The notes under the pieces are model-generated. The model did no database searches. It worked only from the letters and a program-made list of their open reading frames with translations, and was not told where the DNA came from. From Paenibacillus camelliae (GTDB taxonomy: Bacteria; Bacillota; Bacilli; Paenibacillales; Paenibacillaceae), in contig NZ_JAMBNY010000008.1 in NCBI RefSeq assembly GCF_023715345.1, positions 1-64,000 of the forward strand: a stretch of 64,000 nt of DNA, in the 5' to 3' direction. The number at the start of each line of letters is the position of its first letter. Positions within the stretch are counted from its first letter, which is position 1. Positions 53,770 through 63,830 of this stretch are shown here, in pieces. The position numbers and the translations under genes were made by a program.

Positions 53770-53965
53770 ATTTTCTGTTGCAATCGGAATGAGGATTCGA
53801 AGATGGGGAGACATTGAGCCATGCAAGGGTTTATACTAGAAAGCAAGGAGCGCATCGTACGCTCTTGGTACGTGAGCACGCAGTTTTCGGTAGCGTTCAA
53901 GATTCGCCGTCGAATAATCATCATAAGCATACGCATCGTCATCAAAGTCGAGTATTTTGAACTAC
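53770..53965. repeat. Decayed repeat copies (families A and B)
   Basis: GGAATGAGGATTCGAAGATGG...ACATTGAGC (about 53785-53822) resembles a degraded family B arm. GGTACGTGAGCACGCAGTTTTCGGTAGC (about 53867-53895) is the reverse of the family A sequence seen at 49260-49290, so a family A remnant lies here inverted. No gene fits in the rest of the 413 bases before 54112. Confidence 0.6.
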
Positions 53966-54111
53966 ATCTCTAGAAGAATCTGGACTTTAGTCTAGTATTC
54001 TCCCTCCCCCTCCGCACGATGTGCAGCGTTTTTTTCTATGTTACACTTCATATTGTTAGTACATAAAAGGTTGATCGGGCATTTAGCTCAAATATCGAAA
54101 GGGTGGAACGT

Positions 54112-54615
54112 ATGTTAAGAAAGGCAATTGTAGGACCTGTCCTATTGCTTCTAGGGGTATACTTTTTGTTAAATCCAGCTGGAGAAATGAGTACAGGCTA
54201 CATATTTGCTCATTTTTGGCCAACGCTGTTTGTAATACCGCTTGGTTTGTTTTTTCATTGGCTGTACTTCGGAGTACTTAATAAAAAAGGAATAGGTCTG
54301 CTTATTCCGGGGGGGACCTTGCTCGTAGCAGGAATTGTCTGCCAGATATCGATGCTGCTGGATAACTGGGGAAATATGTGGCCTGGTTTTATATTGGCAG
54401 CTGCAGCAGGGCTGTTTGAATTTTACTGGTTTGGCACTCGTAATAAATGGCTGTTAATACCAATCTGTGTGTTAACGATCTTGTCACTGCTATTCTTTGC
54501 CGTATTTGCGTTAGGCAGCTTGATGAATGAACAACTCTTCGGTCAACCGATTCTAGCCATTGTGCTTGTGCTTGCAGGTCTGTTCTTTATGGCTAACAAA
54601 AATAAATCTACATAG
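54112..54615 (+). CDS. Membrane protein of LiaF/DUF5668-like type (167 aa)
   Basis: A 167-residue protein with about five transmembrane segments and short loops; the WPTLFVIPLGL and MWPGFILAAAAGLFEFYW stretches resemble the TM module found in LiaI/LiaF-like and DUF5668 proteins (W-P-x-x-x-I/L-x-x-G/A). AAGGGTGG precedes ATG 54112. It is transcribed alone and ends at a bidirectional hairpin. Function unknown. Confidence 0.65.
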   Translation: MLRKAIVGPVLLLLGVYFLLNPAGEMSTGYIFAHFWPTLFVIPLGLFFHWLYFGVLNKKGIGLLIPGGTLLVAGIVCQISMLLDNWGNMWPGFILAAAAGLFEFYWFGTRNKWLLIPICVLTILSLLFFAVFALGSLMNEQLFGQPILAIVLVLAGLFFMANKNKST

Positions 54616-54652
54616 TACCACTCAAAAATTTTATACGAGCAACAAATTTGGA

Positions 54653-54678
54653 AAGGGGCTATCACAAGATAGCCCCTT
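54653..54678. terminator. Bidirectional terminator
   Basis: AAGGGGCTATC (54653-54663) pairs perfectly with GATAGCCCCTT (54668-54678), between convergent genes. Confidence 0.8.
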
Positions 54679-54693
54679 CAATTTATAGCGCAA

Positions 54694-55062
54694 CTACTCT
54701 GATAAATTAATAGCATCATGTGTCACTCTGTAAACTACGTAATGACGACTCCACATTTGTTTTACTGTAATGATTGTTTCTTGACCGTTCTTTTCAAAAA
54801 AATAACCAGCGCCTTCCTGATCTATGAAATTCCATCCTTCTTTCATCATTTTTTTGATAAGTCTTTCGTTTTGAGCATTGGCTTTCGTCAAATAGTCGCC
54901 TTCCTTTTCCATTTTGAGAATTTGATTTGAATTTTTATTGAGTTCAGTGATCAGCTTAATATTGTGATATCCGATGTTATTGATGAAAATTGCTGCAGCA
55001 ATTATACTAACCAGAAAGAATGCTATAACGCTTGCTATAACGATTTTCCAAGTTTTTTTCAT
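54694..55062 (-). CDS. Hypothetical membrane-anchored protein (122 aa)
   Basis: A 122-residue protein: an N-terminal transmembrane helix (about 7-29), then a charged domain of about 90 residues that probably faces outward (LNKNSNQILKMEKEGDYLTKANAQNERLIKKMMKEGW...). AAGGGAGC lies before the ATG. It is located 23 bases downstream of the YdcF-like gene on the same strand, so the two may be cotranscribed. I recognise no family. Confidence 0.6.
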   Translation of the reverse strand: MKKTWKIVIASVIAFFLVSIIAAAIFINNIGYHNIKLITELNKNSNQILKMEKEGDYLTKANAQNERLIKKMMKEGWNFIDQEGAGYFFEKNGQETIITVKQMWSRHYVVYRVTHDAINLSE

Positions 55063-55085
55063 ATAAGAAGCTCCCTTGAGAAATA

Positions 55086-55682
55086 CTATTTTAATAGATA
55101 TTTATAGTAGGCTGGGAATTCTCTTATAATTGAGTAAAGATCTCTAAACTCAAAGATGTCGGCATGAGCGGAGTAGATTTCCTCAATTCCCATTTTACTA
55201 AACGCTGATTTTGTCCTAGATATATGAAAATACTGCGTAATAATCATTACCGAGTCCAATTGTTGCTCATTCATAATATGGCTAGTATTTTGAGCCGTCA
55301 TATATGAGTTGTACCCGTTATTATCCTCTATTATTTTATCTTCCGTTATCCCTTTTTCTATTAAGTATTCCTTCATAACCTTAGCCTCATCAAAGCCTTC
55401 TTTGCCAATACCGCCACTTACAACGATATAGGTGAAGTAGCCTTCTCTGTATAGCTCTGCTGATTTGTCTAGCCTTGCTTGTAATCGCTTAGAGGGCTGT
55501 CCTGTAGTCTCAACTTTATTGCCTAATACTACAGCTATATCAACTGGTTTTAATTCATCGTTCAGCCCGTCCATTACAATGACTATCGTGTGAATGATAA
55601 ACCAAAGCAATAGAGCTGCTGCGGCTGCTAAGAAAAAACGTTTAATAAAATGAACAGTGTTCAACTTCACACCTTCAATCAT
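55086..55682 (-). CDS. YdcF/SanA-like DUF218 protein
   Basis: A 198-residue protein with an N-terminal membrane anchor (about 12-35) and a DUF218 domain: VDIAVVLGNKVETTGQPSKRLQARLDKSAELYREGY, IVVSGGIGKEG, DNNGYNSYMTAQNT and MIITQYFHISR. These motifs define the ElyC/SanA/YdcF group, involved in envelope integrity in other bacteria, with unclear chemistry. The start is uncertain: ATG 55682 has a weak site, and a TTG at 55661 after GAAGGTG is an alternative. Confidence 0.8.
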   Translation of the reverse strand: MIEGVKLNTVHFIKRFFLAAAAALLLWFIIHTIVIVMDGLNDELKPVDIAVVLGNKVETTGQPSKRLQARLDKSAELYREGYFTYIVVSGGIGKEGFDEAKVMKEYLIEKGITEDKIIEDNNGYNSYMTAQNTSHIMNEQQLDSVMIITQYFHISRTKSAFSKMGIEEIYSAHADIFEFRDLYSIIREFPAYYKYLLK

Positions 55683-56040
55683 TATTTTTTGGTATAACGC
55701 ATTGTATGTTTATGCCTCTTCTTGCTACCTAGTTAACGAAGCTAAGCAACGTAATGTTGCAATTGCAAATCCAATAGTAAAGCAGATTACGTGAATCAGC
55801 TAAGTGAGTATTAGGTGAAGCATTATAATGTGGGAGCCAGCAATAGACTTAAAGCTACATGAAGTGTAATAAGTCATTTATAAGTAAATCTAATCATTCG
55901 CATAAAAAAAACTATTGACAACGCATGGCAGTAATTGTTAATATCACGACATAACCAACTAAACAGATAGGAATAATAATTAATGACCGGACCACCGGAA
56001 TGAACGTTAGCCTATCCCGAATAATAAGGGGGAAGTGTCT
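55683..56040 (+). promoter_or_regulatory. Sulfate-transporter upstream region with promoter
   Basis: This 358-base gap has TTGACA (55915-55920) and TAATAT (55939-55944) spaced by 18 bases, a credible sigma-A promoter. A segment at 55952-55976 (TAACC...ATAGGAATAA) loosely resembles CymR-type operators of cysteine-related genes; the match is weak. No riboswitch fold is recognised. The remaining bases show nothing else I can support. Confidence 0.5.
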
Positions 56041-57168
56041 ATGTATATCCGGTCTATTCGTCAATTTTTATTATTGTTCTCAGCAGTAATTCTTATGGTG
56101 GGTCTGCTTGTTGCTTGCGGTCAAGGAAACGGCAACAACAGCAATGAATTGAGCTCATCGAATAAGGTTAATAGCAATGGGAAAGAGGAGTCAAAAAGCA
56201 AAGAGTCTAACGAGCAAGCTAAAGCGAAGGACGCTGTGAAATTATTAAATGTATCCTATGATCCAACGAGGGAGCTATATGTTGAATTCAACGAAGCCTT
56301 TGCCAAGCATTGGAAAGAAACGGCCAATCAAGAGGTAACGATCGAGCAGTCTCACGGTGGATCGGGTAAGCAAGGTCGTGCTGTTATCGATGGTCTTGAA
56401 GCAGATGTTGTTACGCTGGCACTTGGCTACGATATTGATGCAATTGTAGATGCAGGGCTTATCGAGCCTGACTGGCAATCGCAATATGAGCTGAACAGCT
56501 CGCCTTACACCTCAACAATTGTGTTTCTTGTTAGAAAAGGAAATCCAAAAAATATAATCGATTGGGATGACCTGATTAAGGAAGATGTAGAAGTTATTAC
56601 GCCAAATCCAAAAACGTCAGGTGGAGCAAGATGGAATTACCTTGCCGCATGGGGCTATGCATTAAAGCAAAACAACAACGATGAAGAGGCTGCGAAGCAA
56701 TATGTCGCTGAGCTGTTCAAGCATGTTCCAGTTCTAGATACAGGGGCGCGCGGCTCTACGACAACGTTTGTCGAGCGAGAGATAGGAGATGTACTGCTAG
56801 CATGGGAGAACGAAGCGTACTTATCGATTAATGAGCTAGGTCCTGATAAATTCGACATTGTCTATCCGTCATTAAGCATACTAGCTGAGCCGCCTGTAGC
56901 GATCGTAGATAAGGTTGTTGATAAACGCGGAACAAGAGAGGTTGCAGAGGCTTATTTGCAGTTTCTATACACAGATGAAGGTCAGAAGATAGCCGGGAAA
57001 AATTACTATCGACCAACGAACCAAGCGATAGCAGAGCAATTCAATGATCAATTTCCAAAGCTTGAGCTGCTGCAAATCGATGAGGACTTTGGTGGCTGGA
57101 AAGCAGCACAGGAAAAGCACTTTGCAGAGGGTGGATTATTCGATCAAATCTACACACCTGGGAGCTAA
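56041..57168 (+). CDS. cysP: Sulfate ABC transporter substrate-binding protein
   Basis: A 375-residue sulfate/thiosulfate-binding lipoprotein. Signal peptide ending in the lipobox LLVAC near residue 24; a Gly/Asn/Ser/Lys linker (about 28-60); then [20 protein letters not shown], typical of the sulfate-binding family, [35 protein letters not shown], and ETYL-type C-terminal residues. It captures sulfate at the outer face for the permeases CysT and CysW. The ATG at 56041 follows AGGGGGAAG; a GTG at 56035 is possible. Confidence 0.93.
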   Translation: MYIRSIRQFLLLFSAVILMVGLLVACGQGNGNNSNELSSSNKVNSNGKEESKSKESNEQAKAKDAVKLLNVSYDPTRELYVEFNEAFAKHWKETANQEVTIEQSHGGSGKQGRAVIDGLEADVVTLALGYDIDAIVDAGLIEPDWQSQYELNSSPYTSTIVFLVRKGNPKNIIDWDDLIKEDVEVITPNPKTSGGARWNYLAAWGYALKQNNNDEEAAKQYVAELFKHVPVLDTGARGSTTTFVEREIGDVLLAWENEAYLSINELGPDKFDIVYPSLSILAEPPVAIVDKVVDKRGTREVAEAYLQFLYTDEGQKIAGKNYYRPTNQAIAEQFNDQFPKLELLQIDEDFGGWKAAQEKHFAEGGLFDQIYTPGS

Positions 57169-57209
57169 TTCATCGATTCTTCAGTACAATTTAAAGGAGA
57201 AAGATTGCC

Positions 57210-58037
57210 ATGTCAAAACGTTCCATCATTCCAGGCTTTCGACTCAGCATCGGTATATCTGTGTTTTATTTAAGCATACTCGTACTCATTCCGCTTTCGA
57301 TCATCTTTATCAAATCATTTGAGCTTAGCCTAGCGCAATTTTGGGATACGATCATTAATCCACGGGTATTGGCTTCCTATCGCATCAGCTTTGTTACAGC
57401 ATTTTGCGCAGCCATAATCAACACCGTTTTTGGGCTAATTGTAGCTTGGGTGCTCGTACGCTATCAATTTCCAGGTAAGAAGATAATTGATGCGCTTGTC
57501 GATATTCCATTTGCACTGCCTACTGCTGTTGCTGGTATTGCGTTAACTGCACTATATGCGAAAAATGGCTGGATTGGTTCGTTGCTAGAGCCTCTTGGCA
57601 TTAAGGTTGCCTATTCACCGCTTGGCATCATTGTTGCCCTGACTTTTATCGGTATCCCTTTCGTAGTAAGGACGGTACAGCCTGTAATTGAGGACTTAGA
57701 GAAGGAGATGGAGGAAGCAGCCGTCATGCTTGGCGCATACCGTCTTAGAACATTTCTTCGAGTGGTACTGCCAACGCTGTATCCCGCGCTGCTTACAGGC
57801 TTTACGTTAGCCTTTGCCCGTGGAATAGGCGAGTACGGATCTGTCGTTTTCATTAGCGGTAATATGCCGCTTGTTACAGAAATATCACCGCTTTTAATTA
57901 TGACGAAGCTGGAGCAGTATGATTATGCAGGCGCAACGGCCATTGCAGCTGTGATGCTTATTGTATCCTTCCTACTTCTATTGCTCATTAATTTGCTGCA
58001 GTGGTCGATGAATCGCCGCATGACGGCTAATTCTTAG
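57210..58037 (+). CDS. cysT: Sulfate ABC transporter permease CysT
   Basis: A 275-residue permease with six transmembrane helices. FTLAFARGIGEYGSVVFISGNMP and the EAA loop MEEAAVMLGAYRLRTFLRVVLPTLYP are characteristic of CysT (CysU). AAAGGAGAAAG precedes the ATG. It pairs with CysW to form the pore for sulfate, with ATP hydrolysis by a CysA that is not found beside it. Confidence 0.93.
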   Translation: MSKRSIIPGFRLSIGISVFYLSILVLIPLSIIFIKSFELSLAQFWDTIINPRVLASYRISFVTAFCAAIINTVFGLIVAWVLVRYQFPGKKIIDALVDIPFALPTAVAGIALTALYAKNGWIGSLLEPLGIKVAYSPLGIIVALTFIGIPFVVRTVQPVIEDLEKEMEEAAVMLGAYRLRTFLRVVLPTLYPALLTGFTLAFARGIGEYGSVVFISGNMPLVTEISPLLIMTKLEQYDYAGATAIAAVMLIVSFLLLLLINLLQWSMNRRMTANS

Positions 58038-58049
58038 GGAGGGGAGCAT

Positions 58050-58925
58050 ATGGCTGGAGTCGTTAGATATCATGCTACCACGAAGAAGCAGACCCGAGAA
58101 AAGCATATCGATGAATCGCTCGTCGTACGGTGGACGCTGATCTCTATAGCAGTTCTGTTTATTACAATTATGATCATATTACCGTTGACGGTCGTTATGA
58201 CAGAAGCTTTAAAGAAGGGAGCATCCGTTTATTTTGCGGCAATTGCTCATGAGGATGCGATGTCTGCGCTGAGGCTCACATTAATCACTGCCTTTATCGC
58301 CGTACCGCTTAATACCGTATTTGGCGTACTCGTTGCTTGGGCGATTTCAAAGTTTAAGTTTCGCAGAAAACAGCTGCTGCTAACGCTTATTGATTTACCT
58401 TTTGCAGTATCACCTGTTATCGCTGGCTTAGTGTTTGTGCTCATGTTTGGCGCGCAGAGCTACCTCGGTCCTTGGCTTTCCGAGCACGACATTAAAATAA
58501 TATTTGCAGTGCCTGGTATTATCATTGCGACGTTGTTTATTACTGTTCCATTTGTAGCCAGAGAAATTATTCCGCTTATGCAACAGCAAGGAATTACCGA
58601 GGAAGAGGCGGCTGTAAGCTTAGGCGCAAAGGGCTTTCAGGTGTTCTGGCGGGTAACCCTTCCCAATATTAAATGGGGCCTGCTATATGGAATTATTCTG
58701 TGTAATGCCCGCGCAATGGGCGAGTTTGGGGCTGTATCGGTCGTCTCGGGTCACATACGTGGACGCACCAATACACTGCCGCTGCACGTAGAGATTTTAT
58801 ACAATGAGTATCAATTCTCAGCGGCATTTGCGATTGCTTCCTTGCTTATGGTGCTTGCGATTATTACGTTGATTGTTAAAGCGATTGTGGAGTGGAGAGA
58901 GGAAGTTCAAAACATTCACCTTTGA
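58050..58925 (+). CDS. cysW: Sulfate ABC transporter permease CysW, C-terminus from a repeat
   Basis: A 291-residue permease with six transmembrane helices; EAA loop [24 protein letters not shown] and the [32 protein letters not shown] block define CysW. GGAGGGG precedes the ATG. The last codons (REEVQNIHL, 58896-58925) and the stop lie inside the first family A repeat unit, so the native end has been replaced. In related operons cysA (ATPase) often follows; here the repeat array does. Uptake needs an ATPase encoded elsewhere. Confidence 0.92.
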   Translation: MAGVVRYHATTKKQTREKHIDESLVVRWTLISIAVLFITIMIILPLTVVMTEALKKGASVYFAAIAHEDAMSALRLTLITAFIAVPLNTVFGVLVAWAISKFKFRRKQLLLTLIDLPFAVSPVIAGLVFVLMFGAQSYLGPWLSEHDIKIIFAVPGIIIATLFITVPFVAREIIPLMQQQGITEEEAAVSLGAKGFQVFWRVTLPNIKWGLLYGIILCNARAMGEFGAVSVVSGHIRGRTNTLPLHVEILYNEYQFSAAFAIASLLMVLAIITLIVKAIVEWREEVQNIHL

Positions 58926-59575
58926 TCACGAAGTATTCTGCTGTAGATTATTCGACATCGAATCTTGAATTCAGCCGAGCTTTCCGATGCTCACGTACCA
59001 ATTGCGTACGCTGCGCTTCTCAATCTCTAGCTTCTTTCAACCTTCTCGGTGCTGAAAGGTGAACATTTTGAACACATATTGGAAGAGGAAGTTCAAAAAG
59101 TACACCTTTGATCACGAAGTAACTCGCTGTAGCTTATTCGGCATCGAATCTGAAGTGCTAGCGAAAATTCTGTTGCTCACGTACCAACACCGTACGCTGC
59201 GCTACTCATTATCTACTAGCCCATCAGCTTCTCGGTGCTGAAAGCTGAACTTTTTGAACTCATATTGGAAGAGAGGAAGTTCAAAAAGTAAATCTTTGAT
59301 CACGAAGTAGCCCGCTGTAGCTTATTCGGCATCGAATCCTGAATTCAGCCGAGCTTTCCGATGCTCACGTACCAACACCGTACGCTGCGCTACTCATTAT
59401 CTACTAGCCCATCACCTTCTCGGTGCTGAAAGCTGAATTTTTGAACACATATTGGAGAGAGGAAGTTCAAAAAGTACATCTTTGATCACGAAGTAGCCCG
59501 CTGTAGCTTATTCGGCATTGAATCTTGAATTCAGCGGGGCAATCAGGCGCTGGAAGCTGTACGTTTAACTGCATA
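58898..59575. repeat. Family A intergenic repeat, locus 3 (about 3.6 units)
   Basis: Unit starts (AGAGGAAGTTCAAAA) lie near 58898, 59084, 59272 and 59458, giving a period of about 186 bp. Units carry GATCACGAAG, TTCGGCATCGAAT, CACGTACCAA...CGTACGCTGCGC and ...TCTCGGTGCTGAAAG...TTTTGAAC. Unit 4 is truncated. The array begins inside cysW and ends 25 bases before the yezD gene. Confidence 0.85.
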
Positions 59576-59600
59576 ATGTATATTTAAGGAGGTATATAAA

Positions 59601-59819
59601 ATGACACAAGAAATGGATAATATTTGGCAGCAGCGCATAACGGAGCAGCTTGCAGGTATGCAATACGGTCAAGTCATTGTAACGGTGCATGATGGTCAAA
59701 TCGTGCAAATTGATCGCATGGAGCGCACCCGATATCCATTAGCCTCCGCCAAGGAAAGTGAAGGGCCACTATCAGCTTCTAAGAAGAAGTCAGCCAGCCC
59801 TAGACTTGCCTCAAGCTAG
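59601..59819 (+). CDS. yezD: YezD family protein (DUF2292)
   Basis: A 72-residue protein; the core QYGQVIVTVHDGQIVQIDRMERTRY matches YezD/DUF2292 proteins. These small proteins are often beside sulfur-assimilation genes, which agrees with the cysP-cysT-cysW operon upstream. A Lys/Ser-rich tail follows the core. AAGGAGG lies before the ATG. The repeat array now separates it from cysW. Function unknown. Confidence 0.83.
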   Translation: MTQEMDNIWQQRITEQLAGMQYGQVIVTVHDGQIVQIDRMERTRYPLASAKESEGPLSASKKKSASPRLASS

Positions 59820-59838
59820 CTCACGTGGATAACGATGA

Positions 59839-59883
59839 AAAAGCCCGCAACCATTCTCATGACGAGAAAAGGTTGCGGGCTTT
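59839..59883. terminator. Bidirectional terminator after yezD
   Basis: AAAGCCCGCAACC (59839-59851) pairs perfectly with GGTTGCGGGCTTT (59871-59883), with an inner TTCTC/GAGAA stem. Confidence 0.85.
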
Positions 59884-59901
59884 CATGTTGATACCGCCGC
59901 A

Positions 59902-60045
59902 TTACATCATTGCTTTCGCAATAACAGCAGCAGCGAACACAACGGTCATAAAGCCAAGCATTACAGCAAAGCCTACAATAACGTCTTTAAGATCGTCACG
60001 TGGTTCTTCGTTGATATGTTGACGTGGATCGCGTACATTTTCCAT
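59902..60045 (-). CDS. yqzM: YqzM family small membrane protein
   Basis: A 47-residue protein with a polar N-terminus (MENVRDPRQHINEEPRDD) and one transmembrane helix (VIVGFAVMLGFMTVVFAAAVIA). The pattern resembles YqzM, a short conserved Bacillales protein of unknown role. AAGGAGG lies before ATG 60045; the longer frame to 60123 is not supported. Confidence 0.7.
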   Translation of the reverse strand: MENVRDPRQHINEEPRDDLKDVIVGFAVMLGFMTVVFAAAVIAKAMM

Positions 60046-60201
60046 CCTGCAGTCCTCCTTGACAGACCAATTGCTTTTCCTAGTATACCCAATAATTTGC
60101 TGTATTGTAAAGCTGCAAGTCAATTATAGATAAAAAGCTAGATAGCCTCAAATTATGCTACAATAATGAGAGGATTGTTTCAAGCAAGAAAAGGGGGAAG
60201 A

Positions 60202-62043
60202 ATGGTGACACAACATGATCAAGAGGCTGCTGTTAAAGAGCATATTCGCAATAAGCTGGCACTTCTTCCTGATCGGCCAGGCTGTTACTTAATGAAGAAC
60301 AGTGAAGATGTGATCATCTATGTTGGAAAAGCGAAGGTGCTTAAAAATCGCGTTCGCTCGTACTTTACAGGAAGTCACAATGCTAAAACTCAAAAGCTCG
60401 TCAGTGAAATCGTGGACTTCGAGTTTTTTATAACCGATAGCAATATGGAGGCGCTCATTCTTGAGTGTAATCTGATAAAGCTTCATAATCCTAGATACAA
60501 TGTATTGCTAAAGGATGATAAAACGTTCCCATACATCAAAATTACGAATGAAAAGCATCCGAAGCTGGAGATCACTCGTCGTGTAACTAAGGATAAAGCG
60601 AAGTATTTTGGCCCGTATCCGAATGCATATGCGGCGCAGCAGACGAAAAAGCTGCTGGATCGGCTCTATCCGCTTCGCAAATGCGGCAAGCTGCCGGACA
60701 AGGTTTGCTTATATTATCATATCGGGCAATGCTTGGCTCCTTGTGAGTATCCGGTTGAGCAATCACAGTATGAGCAGATGATTCATGAGATTACTAGATT
60801 TCTTAACGGTGGTGAGGATTCCGTAAGACAGGAGCTTCAGCGCAAGATGGAAGAAGCAGCAGAAAAGCTGGAGTTTGAGAAAGCGACGGAATATCGTGAT
60901 CAAATTACGGCGATCGATACGATTATGCAGAAGCAAAAAATAACGCTGAACGATGCAATGGATCGAGATATATTTGGCTATGCAGTCGACAAGGGCTGGA
61001 TGAGTGTTCAAATTCTATATATGCGCAAAGGGAAGCTCATTGAGCGTCATGGGACGGCCTTTCCGTACTATGGCGAGGAATACGATGATTTCATAAGCTT
61101 CGTTACGCAGTATTATAGCGACAATCCAGCGCTGCCACGTCAAATCCTGCTGCCGATTCCTAGCAATGACAGCAGCATGAGTGCTGAAGAGGTTACATCA
61201 TGGCTGCATGAATGGCTAAAGGTGAAGGTCGTTATTCCGCAGCGCGGACAAAAAAGTGAAATTGTATCGATGGCGACCCAAAATGCGCAAAATGTACTGG
61301 ATGAGAAGTTCAGGCTTATTGAGCGTGAGCAGGAACGCAGTGTCGTTGCTGCTAGGCAGCTTGGCGCAGCATTAGGGCTTGAGCATTTGCATCGCATTGA
61401 AGCGTTTGATAACTCGAATATCCAAGGCAGTAACCCAGTATCTGCGATGGTTGTGTTTACAGATGGGAAGCCGGATCGAAGAGAGTATCGTAAATACAAA
61501 GTTAAAGGGATCGAAGGCCCAGACGATTATGGTACGATGCGCGAGGTCGTAAGAAGACGTTACGAGCGTGTATTGAAGGAAGGCTTGCCGCTTCCAGATC
61601 TTATCATCGTCGATGGAGGAAAAGGCCAGATCTCAGCGGCAACAGAAATTTTGCAGGATGAGCTTAATTTATATATCCCTGTATGTGGACTTGTTAAAGA
61701 TGAAAAGCATCGTACGGCAGAGCTGATGGGGGGAGATCCGCCACAAATTGTGCCGCTCATGCGTGATAGTCAGGAGTTTTATTTGCTGCAGCGTATTCAG
61801 GATGAGGTGCATCGCTTCGCAATAACGTTCCATCGTCAGCAGAGAGCAAAGTCGATGGTCGAATCGAAGCTGGACAGCATACCTGGCATTGGGGAAAAAC
61901 GGCGTAATCAGCTGCTTAAACATTTTGGCTCGCTGAAAAAAATAAAAGAGGCTAAAGTCGAAGACTTTAAGCCTCTGTCAATCGGAGAAAAGCTTGCAAG
62001 TACTATTCTTGCGGCGCTACAGGAGGATACGGAGGAGCATTAG
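60202..62043 (+). CDS. uvrC: Excinuclease ABC subunit C
   Basis: A 613-residue nuclease that makes both incisions in nucleotide excision repair with UvrA and UvrB. The GIY-YIG domain ([21 protein letters not shown]) is at the N-terminus, a central UVR motif ([24 protein letters not shown]) binds UvrB, the RNase H-like part has [12 protein letters not shown] and IVDGGKGQ, and the C-terminal helix-hairpin-helix reads [20 protein letters not shown] 60202 has AAAGGGGGAAG upstream. Its last 41 bases overlap the tail of the convergent protease gene. Confidence 0.95.
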   Translation: MVTQHDQEAAVKEHIRNKLALLPDRPGCYLMKNSEDVIIYVGKAKVLKNRVRSYFTGSHNAKTQKLVSEIVDFEFFITDSNMEALILECNLIKLHNPRYNVLLKDDKTFPYIKITNEKHPKLEITRRVTKDKAKYFGPYPNAYAAQQTKKLLDRLYPLRKCGKLPDKVCLYYHIGQCLAPCEYPVEQSQYEQMIHEITRFLNGGEDSVRQELQRKMEEAAEKLEFEKATEYRDQITAIDTIMQKQKITLNDAMDRDIFGYAVDKGWMSVQILYMRKGKLIERHGTAFPYYGEEYDDFISFVTQYYSDNPALPRQILLPIPSNDSSMSAEEVTSWLHEWLKVKVVIPQRGQKSEIVSMATQNAQNVLDEKFRLIEREQERSVVAARQLGAALGLEHLHRIEAFDNSNIQGSNPVSAMVVFTDGKPDRREYRKYKVKGIEGPDDYGTMREVVRRRYERVLKEGLPLPDLIIVDGGKGQISAATEILQDELNLYIPVCGLVKDEKHRTAELMGGDPPQIVPLMRDSQEFYLLQRIQDEVHRFAITFHRQQRAKSMVESKLDSIPGIGEKRRNQLLKHFGSLKKIKEAKVEDFKPLSIGEKLASTILAALQEDTEEH

Positions 62044-63682
62044 TCTCCTTCGTGTCCTTTTTTCGTCCATGCAGCCATCTAATAATACCAGCGATAATGA
62101 CTGGAAGTACAAGGAAGAAGCTAGCTGAGATCATATCTGCAGCTGTGCCGCTCACATACATGGAGATACTAATTAAGATCGTATTGAATACAGCATGCAT
62201 GAACATGCCTGTAATAAATCCGAATCGAATCATTACCCATGTAAACATATACCCGATGATGAGCAATTCAATGACTCTTGTTGATGCCGGGTATAGCGGA
62301 TAGAGCGTATGCCCTGCTGCCCAAACCAGAGTAGGAATAAACGCTGCAATCCAAGTGTTTTTGAACCAGCGTCGGAATAAGCCGACACCGAATAGTCGGA
62401 AAATAACCTCTTCAGTAATCGCTGCAAACCAAGCGATTAATGGGAACAGCCAGCTATACTCGAAATTAAGCAATGACTGGGAAGTATCGTTAGCTGACCA
62501 AGTGCCAAGAAGATTCGTAAGCAACAAGAAGATGATGGTTTGCACGCCAAGTGCAATGATGGCCGTCAAATAGCCCATCTTCATTGAATCCCACACATGC
62601 TTGCCATAATTCGCCTCCCTGAATCGAGGCCACAGATTAAAGCCCTGTGCTCGCCATAGACCATCACCAGCTACAAATGAGAAGTAGTAGCTGACTGCAC
62701 CTAAAATAATCGTTATGATTGTAACAATGATCGTAAAGAATAGTAAGAATCCTGAATCAGACAACATTTGTCCTTCTAGACCCAACTGAGAATTCATCAA
62801 GCCGGCATTAACGATGATGCCAATGATTGATGCAATAATCGTCAGTACAATACCATATTTGAATGATGTATGCTGGCGATAGATGATCGCATAGATGATA
62901 GCAAGGATGCCGAGTACGAACGACATAAAGGTATAGACCGCGAAGGTCCATATGTTAGCGTACAGATCCTGCTTGTCGATGAGCTCGGTATAATCCCCCG
63001 GCAGCATAAACTCAGTTACCATACGGTTAACGATAATAGAACCATTATATTCGATAACGCTGGCATCGAGCTGCATCACCGCATCTTTAATAACAAACTG
63101 ATCATTAGATACATAATAACCTATCGTCGTTCGATTACCTGCATCGAACAAATCTAGACTTTCAACTTGCTCATAAGTATCAATGTAGGTTTCCTCAGTC
63201 AACGGGAAATTTCTCTGCTCAAGCTCAGCATAGATTGCCTGATGGGCTGTCTGCTCATCGACAAGCTGTTGATTAGCGTATGTAAAATCCCAACCGACAA
63301 CCTCGCCGGTATATAGGTTTAAGAAAACAGAACCTAAGAGCAGCTCATCGCCAACGGTTCTTACATTGACTCGATATTGATCGATCGGTAAAAATTCCTC
63401 AAACGTTTTTTTATGCGATTCTTCTAGCTTATATTTCGCTAGATAACCGGTATAGTCCTTATCAGAGTCATGGTAGGCTTCAGCTTTATCAACTAAAAAG
63501 CCGGTGCGATCATTTACAAATGCAGTTGCAGTTTCGATTGCTTTCTCTTTGCTAATCGGTCGTTGTGATGTCGTCTCATATGAAAGAGTAGGTAGAAATT
63601 GCATAAGTACGAAAACGACCGCAGAGATTAGGGCAGCAATACATGCGACCCGCCAAGCCTTCGAAGAAATTGGATTAATCAT
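62003..63682 (-). CDS. CPBP-family intramembrane metalloprotease
   Basis: A 559-residue protein. An N-terminal transmembrane helix (about 10-30) is followed by a soluble region of about 200 residues, then several transmembrane helices forming the CPBP (Rce1-like/ABI) domain. The glutamate motif [13 protein letters not shown] and the histidine segment MFMHAVFNT (near residue 510) provide the catalytic residues. It may cleave or process membrane proteins or bacteriocin-like peptides; the substrate is unknown. GAGGTGAAG precedes the ATG. It overlaps the end of uvrC by 41 bases. Confidence 0.82.
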   Translation of the reverse strand: MINPISSKAWRVACIAALISAVVFVLMQFLPTLSYETTSQRPISKEKAIETATAFVNDRTGFLVDKAEAYHDSDKDYTGYLAKYKLEESHKKTFEEFLPIDQYRVNVRTVGDELLLGSVFLNLYTGEVVGWDFTYANQQLVDEQTAHQAIYAELEQRNFPLTEETYIDTYEQVESLDLFDAGNRTTIGYYVSNDQFVIKDAVMQLDASVIEYNGSIIVNRMVTEFMLPGDYTELIDKQDLYANIWTFAVYTFMSFVLGILAIIYAIIYRQHTSFKYGIVLTIIASIIGIIVNAGLMNSQLGLEGQMLSDSGFLLFFTIIVTIITIILGAVSYYFSFVAGDGLWRAQGFNLWPRFREANYGKHVWDSMKMGYLTAIIALGVQTIIFLLLTNLLGTWSANDTSQSLLNFEYSWLFPLIAWFAAITEEVIFRLFGVGLFRRWFKNTWIAAFIPTLVWAAGHTLYPLYPASTRVIELLIIGYMFTWVMIRFGFITGMFMHAVFNTILISISMYVSGTAADMISASFFLVLPVIIAGIIRWLHGRKKDTKETNAPPYPPVAPQE

Positions 63683-63830
63683 ACTTCACCTCTTCAATTG
63701 ATGTCCTTCCTAGTATACCGCACAGACAAAGCCTAAACAACGCTCGCAGATTATGCTAAAGCCGTGCACAAGAGATATGACAGCTCGATGCTGTTCTATA
63801 TATTGTAATATTAGGAAGCTTTAGTATATA

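Noticed and set aside
55683..56040. SAM (S-box) or T-box riboswitch before cysP
   Set aside because: None of the conserved core sequences of these riboswitches could be found; a plain promoter is enough.
59059..59241. 60-codon ORF in family A locus 3
   Set aside because: Read through repeat units without a ribosome binding site or conservation between units.
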